Position numbers and translations under genes: made by a program. Positions 1 to 4,876 of a stretch of 7,414 nucleotides of DNA are shown here, in pieces; position 1 is the first letter of the stretch, and every line of letters begins with the position of its first letter. The notes under the pieces are model-generated. The model did no database searches, had not been told where the DNA came from, and saw only the letters and a list, made by a program, of their open reading frames with translations. Source of the stretch: Candidatus Methylomirabilota bacterium (GTDB lineage: Bacteria; Methylomirabilota; Methylomirabilia; Methylomirabilales; 2-02-FULL-66-22); contig JACQXP010000113.1 of assembly GCA_016208645.1 (NCBI GenBank), forward strand, positions 1 through 7,414, in the 5' to 3' direction.

Positions 1-518
1 AAGCCGGGCGGATTCACCTCGAGGAATTCGAACGCCCGCACCCACTTGGCGCTCTTCCAGAAATAGAGCTTGGGGACCACCAGCCGACAGGGGCCGCCGT
101 GATCGGGTTCGAGGTCCTGGCCGTTATGCTTCAGCGCCAGTAACACGTCGTCGTCCACCAGCTCCCCGAGGGCGAGGTTGGTGGTGTAATCCGGGTCGGC
201 ATGGATCAAGACCGCGATCGCCTCGGGCTTGACCCGCACGTGCTTCAGGATCTCGCGAATGTGCACACCCTCCCAGCGATTGTCGAGAAGGGACCAGTGC
301 GTGACGCAGTGGACGTCGGAGGCGATCTCCACCCGGGGGAGCCGCAGGAACGCCTCCCAGGTCCAGGTGACTTCCTGCTCCACCAGGCCGAAACAGCGGA
401 AGGACCATTTCCTGGGGTCAAAACGTGGAGTTGCCCCGTAGGTCAGGACCGGCCATTTCTCGGTCAGGCGCTGGCCCGGTGGGATTCGATGAGCGAGGTC
501 CCTTTCCCGTTGCTGCAT
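1..518 (-). CDS. Sulfite-oxidase-like molybdopterin oxidoreductase (YuiH-type), 3' end cut by window
   Basis: Reading the minus strand from the ATG at 518 gives 172 residues, open to the window edge. The Mo-cofactor binding fold of the sulfite oxidase superfamily is visible: residues 69-84 read VHCVTHWSLLDNRWEG, where Cys71 is the expected molybdenum ligand, and residues 140-160 hold the conserved HGGPCRLVVPK...W.SAKW block. There is no Tat or Sec signal and no membrane segment, so it is probably cytoplasmic, like the YuiH-type branch. That branch is usually about 200 residues, so I infer about 30 C-terminal residues are missing. The start is supported by GGGAGG at 526-531, seven bases upstream. 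It lies 65 nt after a candidate small gene and downstream of a sigma/anti-sigma pair. The physiological substrate of this branch is not established; a role in reducing or oxidising small sulfur/nitrogen oxides or oxidised residues is only a guess. Confidence 0.9.
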   Translation of the reverse strand, partial: MQQRERDLAHRIPPGQRLTEKWPVLTYGATPRFDPRKWSFRCFGLVEQEVTWTWEAFLRLPRVEIASDVHCVTHWSLLDNRWEGVHIREILKHVRVKPEAIAVLIHADPDYTTNLALGELVDDDVLLALKHNGQDLEPDHGGPCRLVVPKLYFWKSAKWVRAFEFLEVNPPG

Positions 519-583
519 CCTGAGGCCTCCCGTATCAGCTCGCGCCGAGACCTTGCTCCGCCCCTGGTGCTCCAAGTCGCCAA

Positions 584-700
584 TCAGGCCTTGTTGGTGG
601 CCCGGCCCTCGTCTCGCAGGGAGTCATCCGCCTGCGGCTCGGACCCAGGAGGAGAATACAGGATGGATGTCCAAATGGCGATAGCGATCAGAAGTTTCAT
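584..700 (-). CDS. Candidate 38-residue hydrophobic small protein, unknown function
   Basis: An ATG at 700 opens a 39-codon frame ending in TGA at 584-586. The peptide begins MKLLIAIAIWTSILYSPPG and continues with a hydrophilic, acidic-then-basic tail ending RATNKA. It has one Lys, a hydrophobic run of about 13 residues (3-15), then Pro-Pro-Gly and a charged tail. This looks like a short signal sequence or a single-pass membrane small protein. A very strong purine-rich ribosome binding site (GGGGGGAGGAGGG, about 707-719) ends six bases before the ATG. It sits 65 nt upstream of the sulfite-oxidase-like gene on the same strand. No family is recognised. The alternative is a chance frame; the RBS and the hydrophobic start argue against that but do not prove expression. 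Confidence 0.5.
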   Translation of the reverse strand: MKLLIAIAIWTSILYSPPGSEPQADDSLRDEGRATNKA

Positions 701-713
701 GTCGAGCCCTCCT

Positions 714-728
714 CCCCCCTGAGGGGGG
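714..728. repeat. CCCCCC-TGA-GGGGGG inverted repeat next to small-gene RBS
   Basis: Six C (714-719) and a run of nine G (723-731) are separated by TGA. In the minus-strand transcript the upstream C run can pair with the G run that forms the 5' part of the ribosome binding site of the candidate small gene starting at 700. This gives a six-pair stem with a three-base loop. It could partly mask the RBS, or simply be a low-complexity G/C tract. Confidence 0.5.
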
Positions 729-744
729 GGGATTCCTAGCACAT

Positions 745-768
745 CCGTCCCCGTGTACCCCGGGACGG
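745..768. repeat. 7-bp inverted repeat CCGTCCC...GGGACGG
   Basis: The perfect arms at 745-751 and 762-768 flank a 10-base centre. The element lies 45 nt upstream of the candidate small gene, on the side expected for a promoter or leader. It has no T/U tract on either strand, so it is not a standard intrinsic terminator. It may be an operator or a leader hairpin. Confidence 0.4.
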
Positions 769-1101
769 TCCAAAGCCATCACCTCGTTAGACACGGGGCA
801 TGCCCTGGGAGATTCGGAATACTCCCCCCATCCGGCCGATTGGATGGGAAGTCCGGGCGAGTTGAGTCCAGGTTCGACCCGCTCTGGGGTGCCAAGCCCG
901 ATGCTGACTCATCCCGCCCACCCGGGGCCGCCGGCGGGGGACGCCCGCCCGATCGTGGACCAGATGTCGTGACTCCCACTCCGCTGAAGTATTGATAAGG
1001 GACTGCGGCCGCTAGGCGACTGGCAGACTCGGACGCCTCATACTCACTCGGCACGGAGGACAGGGCCTGGGGAGCGTCGGGGAACCAGGGAAGCGGAGAC
1101 T

Positions 1102-1131
1102 GGGGGAAAGGGGAAAGGGGGGGGCGCGGGG
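1102..1131 (+). repeat. G-tract mirror repeat with G-quadruplex/triplex potential
   Basis: On the plus strand five G, AAA, four G, AAA and eight G form an uninterrupted 23-base homopurine tract with mirror symmetry. CGC and four more G follow. Four or more G runs of at least four with loops of about three to seven bases meet the usual G-quadruplex pattern, and the mirror homopurine form meets the triplex (H-DNA) pattern. The G-rich strand is the template for the leftward genes, about 40 nt after the anti-sigma stop codon. Confidence 0.65.
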
Positions 1132-1173
1132 AAACGGACCACCGGCGCTGGGGCGAAGAGCAGAGGGGGGCGG

Positions 1174-1416
1174 TCAGGATTTCTCCTTTGTAAGTTGCTC
1201 CACCAGGAACTTGCGGAGGATGGCCTTCATCTCCGGGGGCATCTCGGCGGCTGTCTGGCTCACCAGCTCGCGAGTCCTCTTGTAGGTGTTCAGGTAGGTC
1301 AGGCACGGCGGGCAGCTCTCGAGGTGGCGCTCCAGTTCGGCTACAACCTCGGGGCTCAGGCCAGCGTCCAGGTAGTCCGCCAGGAAGTCTTCGAGGAATT
1401 CCTTGCACGTGACCAT
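1174..1416 (-). CDS. Soluble zinc-finger anti-sigma factor (zf-HC2/ZAS type)
   Basis: This 80-residue protein carries the ZAS signature: His31-x3-Cys35-x2-Cys38 (HLESCPPC) with an upstream Cys4 as the likely fourth zinc ligand. The rest is helical and ends in a Lys/Glu-rich tail (LTKEKS). No membrane segment is present, so it would act in the cytoplasm, binding the partner ECF sigma factor and releasing it when the zinc site is oxidised or otherwise disturbed; this is known for relatives such as RsrA and inferred here. It starts nine bases after the sigma stop codon. Its ribosome binding site (GAGAGGTAGGA) overlaps the end of the sigma gene, which points to co-translation in fixed stoichiometry. 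Confidence 0.88.
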   Translation of the reverse strand: MVTCKEFLEDFLADYLDAGLSPEVVAELERHLESCPPCLTYLNTYKRTRELVSQTAAEMPPEMKAILRKFLVEQLTKEKS

Positions 1417-1425
1417 GCGGGATTC

Positions 1426-2043
1426 CTACCTCTCGCCCCGTTGCCGGGGGCCCAGGTGCCGGGTCAGCTCCTCGCGAAGCACGAGGCGGGCCCGGTGCAA
1501 GCGGGACTTCACCGCCGCCACCGAGTCGCCCACCGCCTCGGCCACCTCCTCGCTGGAGAGGCCCTCGACATCCCGCAGGACCAGGACCGCTCGGTACTGC
1601 GCCGGCAGGGCATCGATCGCCCGGTCCAGGATCGCCCGGGTCTCCCGGGAGAGCAGGTCCGCCTCGGGCGTCTGGGACCAGTCCGCCAGGAGAAAATCCC
1701 GGTCGCCCGCCCGGTGGCCGTCGGGGAGAAAGGCCGGGAGCTGGGATTCAAGCGAGACCTCGCGCTCTGTCCGCTGGCCCCGTCGCTTGATCAGGGCCGC
1801 GTTGGTGGTGACGCGGTAGATCCAGCTCCCCAGGGCGGCCCGGCCTTCGAAGGTGTGGATCTTGCGGAAGACGGTCAGGAAGACATCCTGGACCACTTCT
1901 TCCGCGTCGGCTTCGTTGCGGGTGATGCCATACGCCAGGCGGTAGACCCGTGACGCGTACCGCTCCACCAGCGGCTCGAGCGAGGCCGCGTCGCCGCTCC
2001 GCAGCCGCTCCACCAGTGTCAGGTCCGCCTCAGTCTCGACCAT
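1426..2043 (-). CDS. ECF (RpoE-like) RNA polymerase sigma factor
   Basis: A 205-residue protein with the two ECF domains. Region 2 lies at about 22-90, including DAEEVVQDVFLTVFRK for core binding and -10 melting and WIYRVTTNAALIKRR for -10 recognition. Region 4 lies at about 137-195 (IDALPAQYRAVLVLRDVEG, then EVAEAVGDSVAAVKSRLHRAR as the helix-turn-helix for the -35). The linker of about 45 residues is rich in Leu and acidic residues. There is no region 1.1 or 3 and no C-terminal extension, so length is normal for the family. The ATG at 2043 follows GGGAGAAA and starts MVETEADLTLVERLRSGD. The anti-sigma gene follows after nine bases. A sigma-70-like promoter precedes it (2136-2165), so basal expression probably depends on the housekeeping sigma. 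The target promoter sequence cannot be read from the protein. Confidence 0.95.
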   Translation of the reverse strand: MVETEADLTLVERLRSGDAASLEPLVERYASRVYRLAYGITRNEADAEEVVQDVFLTVFRKIHTFEGRAALGSWIYRVTTNAALIKRRGQRTEREVSLESQLPAFLPDGHRAGDRDFLLADWSQTPEADLLSRETRAILDRAIDALPAQYRAVLVLRDVEGLSSEEVAEAVGDSVAAVKSRLHRARLVLREELTRHLGPRQRGER

Positions 2044-2135
2044 TTTCTCCCTCGAGCGGCCGGGTCAGGTCCGCGACGAAGGCCCGGAACACGAGCCACC
2101 AGGGGATTGGATTGTGGAGTGGCCAAAGCGGGCAG

Positions 2136-2165
2136 AGTCTATGTGCATCACGCGCCGCCTGTCAA
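2136..2165 (-). promoter_or_regulatory. Probable sigma-70 promoter for the sigma/anti-sigma operon
   Basis: On the minus strand a perfect TTGACA (2160-2165) is followed after 18 bases by TAGACT (2136-2141, four of six matches to TATAAT). This is the best -35/-10 pair seen. It would start transcription near 2129, leaving a leader of about 85 nt before the sigma ATG. The -35 begins only ten bases after the stop codon of the upstream dehydrogenase gene, and no terminator lies between them. Confidence 0.6.
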
Positions 2166-2175
2166 CCCGCGGACA

Positions 2176-3084
2176 TCAATCTGGAGACCGAATGGCTGTG
2201 GGCGGCGTCCTGACCTGGACGCCCGCGATCTCTTCGAGCACCTGGATCGTCGCGATCTGGTCCAGCTCGCCCAGCCCCTTGGCCAGGGCGGCCGTCTGGA
2301 GCTGGCCCACCGTGCCCAGGCCGAACAGGGGGACGCCCAGGCTGCGCGCCGTGGCCAGGGCCAGGTGGACGTCTTTGTGGGAGAGCCGTAACGGGAAGAA
2401 GGCGGTGAACTGCCCGGCCAAGACCCGGGGGGCAGCGCTGGCGATGAGCGGCGAACGCTCCGCCAGCACCTCGGCGACCAGGCCCGGGTCCAGGCCGGCC
2501 TTGGTGGCGAACACCAGCCCCTCGGCCATGGCCGTATAGATGCTGGAGGCGACGAGGTTGGTGGCGAGCTTCATCACCGAGCCAGATCCCATCGGTCCCG
2601 CGTGCAGGATCTTCCCGCCCATCGTTTCCAGCAGCGGCTTTGCCGCGGCGAAATCCTCCCGCGTTCCACCGGCCATGATGAGCAGGGTTCCTCGCTCCGC
2701 CGCCCCGACGCCCCCGGTCACCGGGGCCTCGAGATAGCGGAGGCCGAGGGAGGCGGCGCGCGCCGCCATCGTCCGGCTGGTGTCCGGATCCACCGTGCTC
2801 ATGTCAATGACCAGGGTCCCCGGCCGGCAGCCGGCCAGGGCGCCGTCGGGCCCCTCCAGGACGGCCGCCAGAGCGGGCGGATCGGCCACCATGGTGATCA
2901 CCGCGTCGGCCCCGGCCGCCGCCTCCCGCGGCGAGGCTGCCACCGTCGCGCCAAGGCGGCGGACCTCCTCGGCCTTGGCGGCCGTCCGATTGTAGGCCCG
3001 CAGGGCAACCCCGGCCTTCAGAACGTTCTTGGCCATGCGCCCGCCCATGATGCCGAGGCCGATGAAGCCGACCGTCTGGACCAT
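2176..3084 (-). CDS. NAD(P)-dependent beta-hydroxyacid dehydrogenase (3-hydroxyisobutyrate dehydrogenase / tartronate semialdehyde reductase family)
   Basis: The 302-residue protein has the standard length and layout of the family. The N-terminal Rossmann fold has GFIGLGIMGGRMAKN (6-20) and the cofactor-region YNRT (31-34). The family motif DMSTVDP (94-100) follows, then substrate-binding APVTGGVGAAERGTL (120-134), and GPMGSGSVMKLATN with catalytic Lys172 and Asn176, then the all-helical C-terminal domain. It interconverts a beta-hydroxyacid and its semialdehyde or keto acid; the exact substrate (tartronate semialdehyde, 3-hydroxyisobutyrate, succinic-semialdehyde type) cannot be told by eye. 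The frame is open upstream to 3147, overlapping pdxA, but GGAGGGA at 3091-3097, six bases before the ATG at 3084, and the match of MVQTVGFIGLG to family N-termini fix the start. It follows the pdxA-like gene by 46 nt and is the last gene of the catabolic operon. Confidence 0.92.
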   Translation of the reverse strand: MVQTVGFIGLGIMGGRMAKNVLKAGVALRAYNRTAAKAEEVRRLGATVAASPREAAAGADAVITMVADPPALAAVLEGPDGALAGCRPGTLVIDMSTVDPDTSRTMAARAASLGLRYLEAPVTGGVGAAERGTLLIMAGGTREDFAAAKPLLETMGGKILHAGPMGSGSVMKLATNLVASSIYTAMAEGLVFATKAGLDPGLVAEVLAERSPLIASAAPRVLAGQFTAFFPLRLSHKDVHLALATARSLGVPLFGLGTVGQLQTAALAKGLGELDQIATIQVLEEIAGVQVRTPPTAIRSPD

Positions 3085-3130
3085 TGCTTCTCCCTCCATT
3101 CCCCGGGCTAAATCCCCCGCCGCTTTCTCC

Positions 3131-4144
3131 TCATCCGCCCGCCGCAAGAAGGCCGCTCTCGGCCAGGGCCGCGGCCATGGTGATGGCGCGGGCGATCATG
3201 GCGTGCTTGGCTACGCCCTTCCAGGCGATGTCGTAGGCCGTCCCGTGCGGCACGGTGGCGACGGGGACCGGCATGCCCAGGAACAGGCTCACCCCGGGCT
3301 GCTCCCGGCCCAGGATCTTCCGCCCGATGTTGGCCTGGTCGTGGTACATGAACACGAGACCCCGGAAGTCGCCCCGCAGGGCCATGGGGAAGAAGCTGTC
3401 GGCGGGGATGGGCCCGACCACGTCCACGCCCTCGGCGCGAGCCGTCTCGATGGCGGGGCGAATGACGTCGATCTCCTCCCGGCCGAACATGCCGCCTTCG
3501 CCGGCGTGGACGTTCAGCGCCGCCACGCCGATCTTGAGGGGGCTCACCTTGGCGGCCGCCATCACCTGGCGCAGGGTGCGGATCTTCCCCAGAACCGCCT
3601 CGACGCTGATGAGGTCGGGGATCTGGCGGAAGGGGACGTGAAAGGTCACGGGGGTCGTCCATAGCCCGGCCACCTCGCCCACCTGATAGGCCTCCCCCGC
3701 GGCGAAGCACTCCTGGAAGAACGTCATGTCGTCCATGGCCGTGTAGCCGGCCATGTGAAACGTCTCCTTGTTCAGCGGGGCGGACACGATCCCGCCCGCC
3801 TCGCCGGCCTGGGCGGCCAGCACCGCCCGCTCCACGCACTGGGCACAGGACTTGCCCCAGCGGGGGTCCAGCGTGCCGGGCGTGAGGGTGTCCGGGTCCA
3901 GCTCTCCCGCCGGGAGGACATCCAACGTGGCGGGATCGGCACCGGCCCCGCGAACGGCCTGGATCGTGCGGATCCGAAGCGGGCTCTTCACCACCTCGGC
4001 CGCCCGCGCCATAATCCGGGGGTCGCCCACGACCACGGGATGGCAGGCCGCGCGGACTTCTTTCTCTCCCAGGGCGCGGACCACGATCTCGGGCCCCACC
4101 CCGGCCGGATCCCCCATGGTGACCGCAACGGTTGGTGGGCTCAT
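3131..4144 (-). CDS. pdxA: PdxA-family (4-hydroxythreonine-4-phosphate dehydrogenase-like) dehydrogenase, atypical substrate site
   Basis: A 337-residue, full-length PdxA-family protein. It opens with VTMGDPAGVGPEI (8-20). The three metal-binding histidines of the family are kept: His169 (TFHVPFRQIPD), His213 (NVHAGEGGMFG) and His268 (YHDQ). VPHGTAYDIA (298-307) is near the C-terminus. Compared with E. coli PdxA as I recall it, the substrate residues His136, Asn283 and Arg292 appear as Tyr134, Ser286 and Val295, while the Lys274 equivalent remains as Lys276. Family members act on 4-phosphohydroxythreonine, on erythronate/threonate 4-phosphates, or (TphB/TerC-like) on cyclic diol carboxylates. 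The context of a TRAP transporter and a hydroxyacid dehydrogenase, with no vitamin B6 gene nearby, favours catabolism. AAGGAG at 4152-4157 lies seven bases before the ATG, which overlaps the stop of the cyclase remnant (ATGA). Confidence 0.92.
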   Translation of the reverse strand: MSPPTVAVTMGDPAGVGPEIVVRALGEKEVRAACHPVVVGDPRIMARAAEVVKSPLRIRTIQAVRGAGADPATLDVLPAGELDPDTLTPGTLDPRWGKSCAQCVERAVLAAQAGEAGGIVSAPLNKETFHMAGYTAMDDMTFFQECFAAGEAYQVGEVAGLWTTPVTFHVPFRQIPDLISVEAVLGKIRTLRQVMAAAKVSPLKIGVAALNVHAGEGGMFGREEIDVIRPAIETARAEGVDVVGPIPADSFFPMALRGDFRGLVFMYHDQANIGRKILGREQPGVSLFLGMPVPVATVPHGTAYDIAWKGVAKHAMIARAITMAAALAESGLLAAGG

Positions 4145-4320
4145 GCGTGCGCTCCTTCCCCCTCGAAGATGGCGATGGCCCGGATGGGGGACCCCGTGGC
4201 CCCCCGGATCCGCGAAGGGACGCCCACGAACTGGAACCGGGGCGCCGGCAACGTCTCGAGGTGGGCGACGTGCTCCATGATCGGGATCCCCTGGCCCAGC
4301 AGCATCAGATGCACCGGCAC
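4141..4320 (-). pseudogene. C-terminal remnant of a cyclase-family (kynurenine-formamidase-like) metal-dependent hydrolase
   Basis: The minus-strand frame from 4320 to the TGA at 4141-4143 encodes 59 residues, beginning VPVHLMLLGQGIPIMEHVAH. It also contains FVGVPSRIRGATGSPIRAIA near its end. This matches the conserved C-terminus of the cyclase family (pattern: LP.HR.LL..GI.I.E.L.NL..L....F.F..LPLKI.GATGSPVR..A). Full-length members have about 210-260 residues, and the N-terminal metal-binding part with the HxGTHxD-type motif is absent. The frame is open only back to a tandem TGA TGA at 4420-4425, and that upstream part encodes nothing cyclase-like because it overlaps the dctQ end in another frame. 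It has only GTG (4320) or an internal ATG (4305) as possible starts, with no clear ribosome binding site. I read it as a gene cut down by deletion. Its stop still overlaps the pdxA start. Confidence 0.75.
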
Positions 4321-4326
4321 TCGCCT

Positions 4327-4346
4327 GGGGTCAGGGGCCAGGGGTC
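4327..4346. repeat. GGGGTC direct repeat at the dctQ end / cyclase-remnant junction
   Basis: GGGGTC occurs at 4327-4332 and again at 4341-4346, 14 bases apart, with CAGGGGCC (4332-4339) between them. This low-complexity tract encodes the Pro/Thr-rich last residues of DctQ and sits just before the point where cyclase homology begins. It may be the scar of the deletion. Confidence 0.5.
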
Positions 4347-4876
4347 GGCGTTGGGGACCGGAGTGCTGGTCCCCCTGCTGAGCGCAAGGTTCGGAAGCAC
4401 CGGTGCAACGTGTAGCCGATCATCACCACGCCAGACACGGGAAGGGCCACGTACCACAGCGGCTTGGGCAGCTCCAGGATCGGCGTCCGGTTTCCCACTG
4501 CCTGGACCGTGAGGAGCCAGCCTTCCCACGTGAAGACCGCCAGGAATCCCAGCGCCAGGAGGCCCAGGAGCACCTCCAGCGCGCGCCCCGCGGGGGTGCC
4601 GCCGAGCGCCTGCGGGATGAAATCGATGGCGATGTGCTCGTGGCTGCGCCAGAGCGCCGCCGTCCCCAGAAAGACCATCCAGGCGAAGCTCAACTCCACG
4701 ATCTCATCCGCCCACCCCATGGAGACTACTGGGACGAAGCGGACCAGGACGCCGCCGGCGAGCAGGAACAGGAGGGCAACCAGGCAAAGGATGCTCCCCC
4801 AGCGCAGGGCGGCCGCCAGCCCACGCTCGGCTTTCGCCCACCGGCCGGCGGATGGGCCGGGTCCTGGCACGGTCAT
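4331..4876 (-). CDS. dctQ: TRAP transporter small permease subunit (DctQ)
   Basis: A 181-residue membrane protein with four predicted membrane segments at about 24-47, 60-78, 97-118 and 140-160. This is the DctQ arrangement. The family signature is visible at 54-81: WADEIVELSFAWMVFLGTAA, then LWRSHEH. DctQ pairs with DctM in the inner membrane to form the sodium-coupled TRAP translocator. The ATG overlaps the dctM stop by ATGA, so translation is coupled. The upstream GGGGGC is a weak ribosome binding site, as often seen for coupled genes. The last 16 or so residues (SAGGPALRSPTPTPGP) are low-complexity and come from a G/C-rich direct repeat. The true family C-terminus may therefore have been replaced when the adjacent cyclase gene was truncated. 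Confidence 0.93.
   Translation of the reverse strand: MTVPGPGPSAGRWAKAERGLAAALRWGSILCLVALLFLLAGGVLVRFVPVVSMGWADEIVELSFAWMVFLGTAALWRSHEHIAIDFIPQALGGTPAGRALEVLLGLLALGFLAVFTWEGWLLTVQAVGNRTPILELPKPLWYVALPVSGVVMIGYTLHRCFRTLRSAGGPALRSPTPTPGP

Larger units (their letters stand above)
701..1173. other. Gene-poor interval between anti-sigma gene and candidate small gene
   Basis: About 470 nt with no convincing gene. Frames that cross it in either direction are Pro/Gly/Arg-rich and resemble no family. It contains two G/C-rich inverted repeats near the right-hand edge of the small gene (714-728 and 745-768) and a long G-rich homopurine tract (1102-1131). No clear sigma-70 -35/-10 pair or U-tract terminator was found by eye on the minus strand. 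An ECF-type promoter for the downstream genes could lie here, but no convincing GGAA..CGTC-like pair was seen. Confidence 0.6.

Noticed and set aside
201..722. 173-codon plus-strand frame
   Set aside because: It is antisense to the sulfite-oxidase-like gene and the small-gene candidate; the composition looks random.
868..895. GGTTCGACC resembling a tRNA T-loop
   Set aside because: The flanking bases do not form the 5-bp T stem, and no acceptor, D or anticodon arms could be folded around it on either strand.
779..1408. 209-codon minus-strand frame overlapping the anti-sigma gene
   Set aside because: It shares DNA with the clear zinc-finger anti-sigma gene in another frame, is Pro/Ser/Arg-rich and has no recognisable domain.
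1195..1953. 252-codon plus-strand frame opposite the sigma/anti-sigma genes
   Set aside because: It is a mirror of strongly supported minus-strand genes, with low-complexity composition.
3085..3147. 21-residue N-terminal extension of the hydroxyacid dehydrogenase
   Set aside because: It would overlap pdxA and contain the ribosome binding site of the ATG at 3084; family N-termini begin next to the GFIGLGIMG motif.
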